Shown here: positions 1 to 6,008 of the stretch, piece by piece
Layout of the letters: every line of letters begins with the position of its first letter
Numbering within the stretch: the stretch's first letter is position 1
NCBI GenBank assembly: GCA_964513155.1
Contig: CAZEMA010000078.1
Span: 1 to 11,891 of the forward strand
Direction of reading: 5' to 3'
From: DATEAV01 sp964513155
GTDB taxonomy: Bacteria; Chloroflexota; Anaerolineae; Anaerolineales; E44-bin32
Length of the DNA: 11,891 bases
Position numbers and translations under genes: made by a program
Notes under the pieces: model-generated
What the model was told of the DNA's origin: nothing
Database searches by the model: none
Seen by the model: only the letters and a program-made list of their open reading frames with translations

Positions 1-272
1 GGAGGCCAGGGAGGCCGTTGGGCAATGCCTTCGTGTTGGCCATGAGTCTCCCGTCGTCGGAGGAGGCGCCGTCTCGGGTAGTCGCACGTCTCACACGCCA
101 GGGGAATAGGACTTGCGGGCGTCAGGAGACCAACCCAGGGAAGACCCTCTTCCGGCAAAGACACACTTCACGGTTGGGCGGTTCGGGCGAGCCTCTCTCA
201 ATTGCGCCGTAGCGGCACAAGACAGCGGCCGCCCCCTCAATGCGATCAAGTACAATCAAGCCCGGAGGTAAC

Positions 273-563
273 ATGACCAACACAGGCTACAAGTGCATCT
301 ATCGGTATGACCGGGAAGGCAGGCATGGCGGCCATGGCTATCAGGTCAACGTGATCTGGAAGGGAAAGCGGCTGTACCGGCGTATCAGCGACACATCTGC
401 TGGGGGGAAGAGGAAGGCGCTGAGGCTGGCAAAGCAAGTGCGGGACGAGTTCGAGCGAAAGCTAGGCAAGCCCAGGACGGAGCGCATCATCCGGAGCAAG
501 CCTCGGCCGGCCGGTCGGGGGAGAGTTGCCAAGGGCCACAGAGCGAAGCGAGCCGTCCGATAG
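273..563 (+). CDS. Small stand-alone AP2/integrase-type DNA-binding protein
   Basis: The protein has 96 residues. Residues 6-40 look like the three-stranded sheet of an AP2 or phage-integrase N-terminal DNA-binding domain (YKCIYRYDREG, then GYQVNVIWKGKRLYRR). An amphipathic helix follows at 44-65, beginning GGKRKAL and containing VRDEFERKLG, then the PRTER motif (67-71). I recall this GGKRKAL...LGKPRTER pattern from small bacterial proteins annotated as AP2-domain or ERF-like. The tail after residue 72 is rich in Arg, Lys and Pro and probably binds nucleic acid non-specifically. I chose the ATG at 273 because GGAGGT lies just upstream (264-269); an in-frame ATG at 240 has no such site. There is no integrase catalytic domain or HNH nuclease, so the domain stands alone. 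kynU starts 147 bases downstream and is probably a separate unit. The DNA-binding role is inferred from the fold; the target is unknown. Confidence 0.75.
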   Translation: MTNTGYKCIYRYDREGRHGGHGYQVNVIWKGKRLYRRISDTSAGGKRKALRLAKQVRDEFERKLGKPRTERIIRSKPRPAGRGRVAKGHRAKRAVR

Positions 564-710
564 CCAGGCACCGCCCTCTGGGAACGATCTCTCCTCAAAG
601 ATCGGCCCGCGCTTTCCGCACGCCGATGCGCCAGGAGGCGGTTGGGCGAGACGGCGCGAGCCGAGCGCCGCATGGTGGCGTACCCAGATCGCTCATTCGG
701 GAGTCGGGCC

Positions 711-1988
711 ATGACAGAGCTGACCTTTGAGGCCGGACCGTCGTTCGCCCGCCAGTTGGACGAGGCGGACCGCCTGGCCGTGCTCCGTCCGTCCTTTGTC
801 ATCGCCGAGCCAGGCCTGATCTACCTCGACGGCAACTCCCTGGGCCGCCTGCCGCGGGCGACGGTTGCCCGCGTGACGACCGCGCTCGAGCAAGAATGGG
901 GACGCGACCTGATCCGGGGGTGGAACGCCAGATGGTACGAGGCGCCGGTGCGGATCGGGGAAAAGATCGCCCCGTTGATCGGCGCCACGGAAGGCCAGGT
1001 CGTCGTCAGCGATTCGACCTCTGTCAACCTGTTCAAGCTTGTCATGGCCGCCCTGGCGATGCGGCCAGGGCGGTCCCGTGTGGTCAGCGACGCGCTCAAT
1101 TTCCCCTCGGATCTCTACATCCTCCAGGGATGCCTGCGGCTCCTGGGCGACCGTCACCAACTGGTCTTGATTCCATCCCGGGATGGGATCGAGCCCGATC
1201 TGCAAGCCCTCAACGGTGCCATCGATGAGGATACAGCCTTGGTGACGCTCTCGCACGTCGCCTTCAAGAGCGGGTACCTGTACGACGCCGAGGCGGTCAC
1301 AGCCCGGGCCCACACGGCGGGCGCGCTGGTGTTGTGGGACCTCAGCCACTCCGTGGGCGCGGTGCCGGTGGACCTCGACCGCTGGGGAGTCGATCTGGCC
1401 GTCGGCTGCACGTACAAGTACCTCAACGGAGGGCCCGGGGCTCCGGCGTTTCTGTACGTCCGGCGGGATCTTCAGGAAGAGGCGCTCTCGCCGATCTGGG
1501 GCTGGTTCGGCCGGAAGTCTCCGTTTGCCTTCGACCTGTCGTACGAGCCAGCCGAGGGGATGCGGCGCTTTCTGGCCGGCACCCCACCGGTTCTGTCCCT
1601 GTTGGCCCTTGAGCCGGCGCTGGACCTGCTGTCCGAGGCCGGCATGGATCGGGTGCGAGAGAAATCGATGCGGCTGACCTCCTATCTGATCTATCTCCTG
1701 GACGCGGTCCTGGCGCCTCTGGGATTCACCTTGGGTTCGCCCCGCGACCCGGCCCGACGCGGCGGACATGTGAGCCTGCGCCATCCGGAGGCCTATCGCA
1801 TCAACCAGGCGCTGATCCAGGAGATGGGTGTGCTGCCCGACTTCCGGGAGCCGGACAACCTCCGCCTGGCGCCGGTCGCCCTGTACACCTCGTTCTATGA
1901 GGTCTGGGAGGCGGTTGACCGGATTCGGCGCACGGTTGAGGATCGTTGTTACCAGCGCTACTCGGCCGCGCGCCTCCCGGTCACGTGA
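711..1988 (+). CDS. kynU: Kynureninase (L-kynurenine hydrolase)
   Basis: This is a PLP-dependent fold-type I enzyme (EC 3.7.1.3) that cleaves L-kynurenine to anthranilate and L-alanine, or 3-hydroxykynurenine to 3-hydroxyanthranilate, in the cytoplasm. The 425 residues match the family length. Visible hallmarks are YLDGNSLG (38-45), DSTSVNLFK (101-109, phosphate and substrate side), FPSD (131-134), LWDLSHSVGA (208-217, with Asp210 for the pyridine nitrogen) and CTYKYLNGGPGAP (233-245, with Lys236 as the Schiff-base lysine after Tyr235). The Asp to Lys spacing of 26 agrees with characterised kynureninases. The ATG at 711 is chosen because GGGAG (699-703) sits 7 nt upstream and the protein then has the normal N-terminus; an in-frame ATG at 642 would add 23 atypical residues. 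No tryptophan dioxygenase, formamidase or kynurenine monooxygenase gene is in view, so tryptophan degradation cannot be reconstructed here. No clear promoter is seen in 564-710. Confidence 0.95.
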   Translation: MTELTFEAGPSFARQLDEADRLAVLRPSFVIAEPGLIYLDGNSLGRLPRATVARVTTALEQEWGRDLIRGWNARWYEAPVRIGEKIAPLIGATEGQVVVSDSTSVNLFKLVMAALAMRPGRSRVVSDALNFPSDLYILQGCLRLLGDRHQLVLIPSRDGIEPDLQALNGAIDEDTALVTLSHVAFKSGYLYDAEAVTARAHTAGALVLWDLSHSVGAVPVDLDRWGVDLAVGCTYKYLNGGPGAPAFLYVRRDLQEEALSPIWGWFGRKSPFAFDLSYEPAEGMRRFLAGTPPVLSLLALEPALDLLSEAGMDRVREKSMRLTSYLIYLLDAVLAPLGFTLGSPRDPARRGGHVSLRHPEAYRINQALIQEMGVLPDFREPDNLRLAPVALYTSFYEVWEAVDRIRRTVEDRCYQRYSAARLPVT

Positions 1989-2152
1989 AGGGCGCGCGAT
2001 CCCCTGGCTCACGCCGACCCCGGGATCCGAACCCCCGGACGATGAATTCTCGCCCGGCGACTTCATCCATCCACCATCGGCCTCGGACTCGGGTGAGGTT
2101 TCCCCTCGGACGGGGCAGGTGTCTCCAGAAGCGGCTTGATCGGCACCATGCC

Positions 2153-2181
2153 TTGACAACCCTCTGCCAATCTGCTATTCT
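2153..2181 (+). promoter_or_regulatory. Sigma-70-type promoter of the toxin-antitoxin operon
   Basis: A perfect -35 TTGACA (2153-2158) and a -10 TATTCT (2176-2181) are separated by 17 nt. A TGC immediately before the -10 gives an extended -10 element. Transcription would begin near 2188, leaving a leader of about 27 nt before the antitoxin start at 2215. This is one of the two best promoter matches in the window. Confidence 0.8.
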
Positions 2182-2188
2182 GCCAATC
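2164..2188 (+). promoter_or_regulatory. Direct repeat overlapping the -10, possible antitoxin operator
   Basis: CTGCCAATC occurs twice, at 2164-2172 and 2180-2188. The copies are 16 bp apart and bracket the -10 box. Antitoxins of the AbrB/MazE type commonly repress their own promoters, so these repeats are a plausible binding site. The repeat is seen directly; the function is inferred. Confidence 0.45.
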
Positions 2189-2214
2189 AGAAAAACAGAG
2201 CGATGGAGATGGCC

Positions 2215-2490
2215 ATGATGGAATCCATGACGGTCCAGATGGCGCAAAGGGGCGTGCTTGTGCTGCCCAAGAAGCTGCGAGACACCTATAACTTGAAGCC
2301 AGGTGACCGGCTCACGCTCCTCGACCTGGATGGCGTATTCGTTCTGAGCCGTCGTCCCTCCGAGGTCGACGTGCTCGCTGAGCGAATCGCTTCGACGCTC
2401 GGGGAGCAGGGGGAGTCGCTGGAAAGCATGCTGCAGATCTTGCGGGAAGAGCGCGAGCGCTATGGTGACAAGGCCGAAGATCTTCCTTGA
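2215..2490 (+). CDS. AbrB/MazE-family (SpoVT-AbrB domain) antitoxin
   Basis: The first half (about residues 5-46) is a swapped-hairpin AbrB-type DNA-binding domain, with the typical run RGVLVLPKKLRDTYNLKPGD and then LTLLDLDGVFVLSRR. Residues 50-85 form a charged helix (SEVDVLAERI ... LREERERY) that in such antitoxins wraps the toxin. It probably neutralises the PIN protein encoded next and represses the operon promoter. Several in-frame ATGs are possible (2203, 2209, 2215, 2218, 2227). I chose 2215, giving 91 residues, because GGAG at 2205-2208 lies 6 nt upstream, whereas 2203 has no clear ribosome site. The 3' end overlaps the toxin gene by 29 nt, which suggests translational coupling. The cognate pairing is inferred from the overlap and the family pattern. 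Confidence 0.85.
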   Translation: MMESMTVQMAQRGVLVLPKKLRDTYNLKPGDRLTLLDLDGVFVLSRRPSEVDVLAERIASTLGEQGESLESMLQILREERERYGDKAEDLP

Positions 2491-2908
2491 CACCAGCGCC
2501 CCCTTCGCTGGAATCTGGTCGGACCAGGGGGGCGCCCGGATGCTGCTCCGGTTAGGCGAAGCGGGTGCGGTCTGCTTGCTGGTCAGTGCGCAGGTTGTCG
2601 CCGAGATCGAGCGGGTCCTGCGCAGGAAAGCCCCGCCGTTGTTGGGAATCGTGGCTGTCCTGCTGGACCGAGCGGGCATCGAGGTCGTCGCCGGGCCCGG
2701 CGAAGAGAGACTCCGCGGCTGCCAGCGACTTGTCGGCCATCTCGGGGACGCGACCGTCCTTGCGGCCGCGTGGGATGCCGGTGCCGACTACTTCGTCACG
2801 CTTGACCAGAAGCACTTCCTTGACAACCGCAAGCTGCAGACGCGCGCGCCGTTTCCGGTCGGCACCCCAGGCGACTGCCTCGCCTGGATTCGGGATGGCC
2901 TCGTCTAG
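2462..2908 (+). CDS. PIN-domain toxin, putative ribonuclease
   Basis: This 148-residue protein has the compact PIN-domain layout. FLDTS near the N-terminus supplies Asp10. VVAEIERVLRRK (45-56) supplies Glu48 or Glu50. GDATVLAAAWDAGADYFVTLD (95-115) supplies Asp96 together with Asp109 or Asp115. These acidic residues normally bind Mg2+ or Mn2+ for RNA cleavage and are all present, so the enzyme looks intact. It resembles the group annotated as putative toxin-antitoxin system toxin component, PIN family, more than classical VapC. It starts 29 nt before the antitoxin stop, in another frame, so both proteins come from one transcript; GTG at 2465 is an alternative start. The RNA target is unknown. 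Toxin function is inferred from family and gene pairing. Confidence 0.85.
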   Translation: MVTRPKIFLDTSAPFAGIWSDQGGARMLLRLGEAGAVCLLVSAQVVAEIERVLRRKAPPLLGIVAVLLDRAGIEVVAGPGEERLRGCQRLVGHLGDATVLAAAWDAGADYFVTLDQKHFLDNRKLQTRAPFPVGTPGDCLAWIRDGLV

Positions 2909-2959
2909 CCCGGCCCCTATTTGTCCAAGTAGATGCACCCGCGTGGGAGGAACGGCGGA

Positions 2960-2988
2960 TTGCCGCGGCGTCGCCCGGCGGTTACAAT
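2960..2988 (+). promoter_or_regulatory. Likely promoter of the Thr/Pro-rich lipoprotein gene
   Basis: TTGCCG (2960-2965) and TACAAT (2983-2988) are separated by 17 nt. The inferred transcription start near 2995 leaves about 26 nt before the GTG start at 3021, enough for the GGAGGT ribosome site at 3010-3015. The spacing between all three signals supports the assignment. Confidence 0.55.
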
Positions 2989-3020
2989 GCGGCGCGCACA
3001 CGGGTGCCCGGAGGTCCACG

Positions 3021-3836
3021 GTGGTATCACCACTGCGAGGTCATGGTAGGGTCTCATCGTTGAGGATGGCGCTCCTGGTCTTGCTGACCCCCGTTCTGAC
3101 CGGCTGCGATGCGGCGCGGTTGCTGTTTGCCACGCCCACGCCCACCGCGACCGCCACGGCCACGCCGACGCTGACCCCCACGCCCACCTACACGCCGACG
3201 CTGACACGCACCCCAACTGCTACTGCGACACCTACCATCACTCTGACCCCAACGGTTACACTGACCCCAACGATCACGCGGACCCCGACGGTCACGCCGT
3301 CGCCGACGTTCGACTTCCCCGACGTGACCGTGCTGGAGCAGGCCAACTGCCGGTACGGTCCGGGTACGGCCTACCTCTACGCCCAAGGCCTCTACGCCGG
3401 GGACACCGGCATCGTCCATGGCCGCAACTACAGCGGCACGTGGCTGTGGATCCTGCCCTCGACGGCGACCTGGCACTGTTGGGTTTCGGCCTCGGTCGTC
3501 GAGATCCAGGGAGACATCCGCACGCTGCGGGTGCAGGCCCCGCAGCTGCCGCACTCGACGCTGTATGGCCAGCCCGGCTGGGTGCGGGCGGAGCGGCAGG
3601 GAGACCAGGTGACCGTCACCTGGGAGCGGGTGCCGATGACGGAAGACGACTTCCGCGGCTACCTGATCGAAGCTCGCATCTGCCAGGGCGGCAACTTGAT
3701 CGGCGTCGCCGTCCAGACCAACGAACCCTCCTACACCTTCACCGATGAGTCAACCTGTGAGAGCGACTCCGGTGGCCAGGTCTACGCCGTCGAGAAGCAC
3801 GGCTACACCGACCCGGTCACGATCCCCTGGCCGTAG
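3021..3836 (+). CDS. Lipoprotein with Thr/Pro linker, SH3-like domain and FN3-like C-terminus
   Basis: The protein has 271 residues. It starts with a basic n-region (two Arg within MVSPLRGHGR, a third at position 15), a hydrophobic stretch (16-25) and the lipobox LTGC, so Cys29 should be lipidated and the protein surface-anchored. Residues 37-96 are almost only Thr and Pro with a third variable residue (TPTPTATAT-like repeats), an extended linker. Residues 101-163 resemble a bacterial SH3-like domain, with the typical NCRYGPG turn (109-115) and a closing WHCWVSASVVEI strand. Residues 165-271 look like a fibronectin-III-type beta sandwich (VTVTWERV, YLIEARI, VYAVEKHGYTDP). I chose GTG at 3021 because GGAGGT is 5 nt upstream and it supplies the needed positive n-region; ATG at 3066 would leave none. 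A cell-wall or surface ligand is likely but unknown. This layout is typical of Chloroflexota. Confidence 0.8.
   Translation: MVSPLRGHGRVSSLRMALLVLLTPVLTGCDAARLLFATPTPTATATATPTLTPTPTYTPTLTRTPTATATPTITLTPTVTLTPTITRTPTVTPSPTFDFPDVTVLEQANCRYGPGTAYLYAQGLYAGDTGIVHGRNYSGTWLWILPSTATWHCWVSASVVEIQGDIRTLRVQAPQLPHSTLYGQPGWVRAERQGDQVTVTWERVPMTEDDFRGYLIEARICQGGNLIGVAVQTNEPSYTFTDESTCESDSGGQVYAVEKHGYTDPVTIPWP
3130..3309 (+). repeat. Degenerate coding repeat of the Thr/Pro linker
   Basis: Short ACG/ACC and CCG/CCC units alternate through this stretch (for example CACGCCCACGCCCACC and ACGCTGACCCCCACGCC) and encode the Thr/Pro linker of the lipoprotein. Such tracts vary in length by slippage and are prone to assembly error. 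Confidence 0.7.
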
Positions 3837-3850
3837 AGGCCCTCACCTCG

Positions 3851-3873
3851 CCCTTTCCCCGAAGGGGAGAGGG
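3851..3873 (+). terminator. Hairpin 14 nt after the lipoprotein gene
   Basis: CCCTTTCCCC, a GAA loop and GGGGAGAGGG form a 10-bp stem with one G-T wobble. No T-run follows, so it is either a weak intrinsic terminator or an mRNA 3' end-protecting hairpin. The CCTCACC...CCCC-GAA-GGGGAGAGG pattern also resembles GC-rich interspersed hairpins seen in many bacterial genomes. Confidence 0.45.
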
Positions 3874-3915
3874 GAATCGGGGCTCAGGCTAATCTCCGTG
3901 CAATGGGCTCCAGGA

Positions 3916-4040
3916 GTGTGGTGAAGAAGCCCTGCTTCCTGGAAGGAGTTTGTACACATGGTGGTTGGGGCGAAGCCCCAACCACCATGTGTACAGATTC
4001 TCTTCTCCGGGCAAGGCAGTTCTTCATTACCCTGTTAGGG
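3916..4040 (+). repeat. Interspersed hairpin repeat, copy 1 (perfect 21-bp stem)
   Basis: This is one of two copies of an element of about 125 bp; the other is at 11757-11880 in the same orientation. The core is a perfect inverted repeat: 3951-3971 pairs with 3975-3995 around a GAA loop. The flanks are conserved between copies: CCCTGCTTCCTGGAA on the left (from 3930), and TTCTCTTCTCCGGGCAAGG and CCCTG(T/C)TAGGG on the right. The flanks can partly pair with each other as well (CCCTGC at 3930 with GCAAGG at 4011), so the whole unit may fold as one long imperfect hairpin. The right edge at AGGG (4040) is sharp; the left edge is fuzzy and similarity may reach about 3905. No transposase is encoded. 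It lies between convergent genes, where it could also stop transcription. Confidence 0.85.
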
Positions 4041-4069
4041 CGTCCCCGTATGCGAACGGCGTGATCATC

Positions 4070-4120
4070 AAGCGTGATGGGCCGAACAGCGGCGTAGCCG
4101 ATGCGAGGCCCATCACGCTT
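4070..4120. terminator. 14-bp perfect stem-loop between convergent genes
   Basis: AAGCGTGATGGGCC (4070-4083) is perfectly complementary to 4107-4120, with a 23-nt loop. It lies 109 nt past the glnA stop, in the convergent space between the lipoprotein gene and glnA. No T-run is present on either strand, so it may be a bidirectional terminator, an RNA-stabilising hairpin or a protein site. The structure is certain; the role is not. Confidence 0.45.
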
Positions 4121-4229
4121 GCCTACCTGACTACCTCGATGGAAAACGAGTCACGGGTCGCTCCGGCTGGCCTTGTCCTTCTCGACTGGGGCTCGGTGGG
4201 CGGCGCCGCGGCTCAGAGGTGGCGGGGCA

Positions 4230-5651
4230 TCACACGTCGAAGTAGAGCGCCATCTCGTACGGATGCGGTCGATTGTGCACGGCGTAGTGCTCTTCGTTGA
4301 TCTTGTGGGAAATCCAATCCGCGAGCTGCCGTTCGTCGAACACACCCCCCGACAACAAGAAGCCATGGTCCTGCTCCAGCGCCTTGCAGGCCTCGTAGAG
4401 GCTCAATGGCAGCGCCTGGATCTGCCTGCGCTGCTCGTCGGTCCAGGCAAAGACGTTGGCATCGATCGGGCCGAAGCCGTTCTCCTTAGGATCAATCCGG
4501 TTGTGGATTCCATCCAGCCCAGCCAGCAATTGGCCGGCCAGGGCCAGGTAGACGTTGCAGGTCGCATCCGGGGGACGGAACTCGAGGCGAGCCGTCTCGG
4601 GCTGATCGGCGTACTTGGGGACGCGAATAGCCGCGCTGCGGTTGCCCAACGAGAAGAAGGCGTTCACCGGCGCTTCAAAACCGGGGACCAGGCGGCGGTA
4701 CGAGTTGGTGCTGGGATTGGTGAGCGCCAGCAGTGCTGCGCCGTGCTTGAGCATCCCGCCAATGTAATACAGTGCCGTCTGGCTCAACTTGCCATACCCA
4801 TCAGGGTCGTAGAAGATATTCCGGCCCTGTTTGAACAGCTGTTGATGGAAATGCATGCCGCTGCCGGCTTCGCCATACAGCGGCTTGGGCATGAACGTCA
4901 CCGTCTGGCCGTGGCGCTGCGCCGTCATCTTGGCCACGTACTTGAGGATCTGCGTCACATCGCCCGCGCGCAGCAGCCCCATCATCGGCGTCTCGATCTC
5001 ACACTGGCCAGGGCCACCGACCTCGTGATGGTGATACTTGACCTCGACCCCCATGCTTTCCAGCTGCACCACGATCTCGGAGCGCAGGTTGTAGTGCTGG
5101 TCCTTGGGTGGGATGGCGTGGTACCCGCCATGCCGCGGGACGGGATGACCGTGCCCGCCATCGGCGGAGCGCCAGTCCGCCTCCACGCTGTCCACGCGGT
5201 AGGAGGCGCGGTTGACCTCGTTCTCGAAAGCCACGTCGTCAAACACGTAGAACTCGTACTCTGGGCCCCAGCGGCTCTCGTCGGCGACGCCGGTTTCCTT
5301 CATGTACTCTTCGGCGCGGATGGCGATGTTGCGCGGGTCGCCGGGGAAGGGCTTCTTGGTATCCGCCTCGTAGGCCGAGCAGATGAAACTCAACGTGGGC
5401 ACATCCCAGAAGGGATCCTGCAGGGCCGTGGAAAGATCCGGCAGCAGAACCATGTCGCCTGCCTTGACGGACTTGAGCCCGACCGAGGAGCCGTCGAACC
5501 CGACCCCGTCGCGCATCCAGTCTTCGCTGAACTCGCGCGCGGGGACGCTGACGTGATGCCAGCGACCCCAAAGGTCACTGTACTTCAGGTCGATCATCTG
5601 GAAAGCGTGCTGCTGGAGGTACGCCTTGGCCTGGTCGAATGTTGCGAACAC
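4230..5651 (-). CDS. glnA: Type I glutamine synthetase (glutamate-ammonia ligase)
   Basis: This cytoplasmic, normally dodecameric enzyme makes glutamine from glutamate, ammonia and ATP (EC 6.3.1.2). Its 473 residues are full length. Visible motifs are FDGSS (52-56), GPEYEF (129-134, metal glutamates), KYHHHEVGGPGQCEIE (205-220), GSGMHFHQQL (263-272), NPSTNSYRRLVPGFEAPV (312-329), GNRSAAIRVP (336-345) and LEFRPPDA (356-363). It carries the insertion near 151-185 that is typical of the beta subclass, but the adenylylation motif NLY-DLP reads NVF-AWT (399-404), with Phe401 replacing the modified Tyr. Control by adenylylation is therefore unlikely. The start is GTG, supported by AAGGAG (plus-strand 5658-5663) 6 nt upstream. 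The leader is cut by an assembly gap 16 bases above the start, so the promoter is not fully visible. The neighbours give no nitrogen operon. Confidence 0.96.
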   Translation of the reverse strand: MFATFDQAKAYLQQHAFQMIDLKYSDLWGRWHHVSVPAREFSEDWMRDGVGFDGSSVGLKSVKAGDMVLLPDLSTALQDPFWDVPTLSFICSAYEADTKKPFPGDPRNIAIRAEEYMKETGVADESRWGPEYEFYVFDDVAFENEVNRASYRVDSVEADWRSADGGHGHPVPRHGGYHAIPPKDQHYNLRSEIVVQLESMGVEVKYHHHEVGGPGQCEIETPMMGLLRAGDVTQILKYVAKMTAQRHGQTVTFMPKPLYGEAGSGMHFHQQLFKQGRNIFYDPDGYGKLSQTALYYIGGMLKHGAALLALTNPSTNSYRRLVPGFEAPVNAFFSLGNRSAAIRVPKYADQPETARLEFRPPDATCNVYLALAGQLLAGLDGIHNRIDPKENGFGPIDANVFAWTDEQRRQIQALPLSLYEACKALEQDHGFLLSGGVFDERQLADWISHKINEEHYAVHNRPHPYEMALYFDV

Positions 5652-5667
5652 AGATCACTCCTTGTGC

Positions 5668-5767
5668 NNNNNNNNNNNNNNNNNNNNNNNNNNNNNNNNN
5701 NNNNNNNNNNNNNNNNNNNNNNNNNNNNNNNNNNNNNNNNNNNNNNNNNNNNNNNNNNNNNNNNNNN
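5668..5767. other. Assembly gap (100 N) in the glnA leader
   Basis: Exactly 100 N, the conventional size for a gap of unknown length. It lies immediately upstream of the glnA ribosome site and hides the proximal leader and probably the -10 box. A possible minus-strand -35 (TTGACG, plus-strand 5786-5791) lies just outside it. Confidence 0.95.
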
Positions 5768-5813
5768 GTTCCTCCCCTCCTCCAACGTCAACAAGCGAAA
5801 CGTGGCAACACAA

Positions 5814-5885
5814 AGCCCCCTCGAGGGCAACCGCCTTCGACCAAGCCGTCCGCGGGTGATGGCGCACACGACGGTGAAGGGGGCT
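5814..5885 (-). other. Possible structured leader upstream of glnA
   Basis: On the minus strand, AGCCCCCT (plus-strand 5878-5885) can pair with AGGGGGCT (5814-5821) around 56 nt that contain an inner CCGTC/GACGG stem. The 3' arm is followed by TTTGTGTT and overlaps a competing small hairpin, GCCC-TCGA-GGGGGC. This is the kind of overlap seen in attenuators, but it matches no riboswitch class I know, and the gap hides what lies between it and glnA. It may be chance in GC-rich DNA. Confidence 0.25.
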
Positions 5886-6008
5886 CCACCATCGGCAGCG
5901 CATGCGTTATCGGTCGGATGGCCTAGGGCTCGAAGAGGGGCAACGGACAGGCCTGATTGTCTCTGTTTCGCGCCCCAGGCGTGCGGTGAGAATGCAATGG
6001 ATTGCGAG

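Noticed and set aside
18..212. Short plus-strand frame at the left edge
   Set aside because: No ribosome site, promoter or recognisable motif; nothing else was found in 1-240 either.
2020..2038. Small CCGGG/CCCGG stem after kynU as a terminator
   Set aside because: It has only five base pairs, a nine-base loop and no T-run, too weak to call.
2016..2045. tRNA T-arm-like sequence on the minus strand (GGGTTCGGATCCC)
   Set aside because: The conserved A of the T-loop is missing, and no acceptor, D or anticodon arms can be found around it.
693..2159. Long open frame antisense to kynU
   Set aside because: It mirrors the codon pattern of a well-supported kynureninase in GC-rich DNA, and its translation is low-complexity with no recognisable domain.
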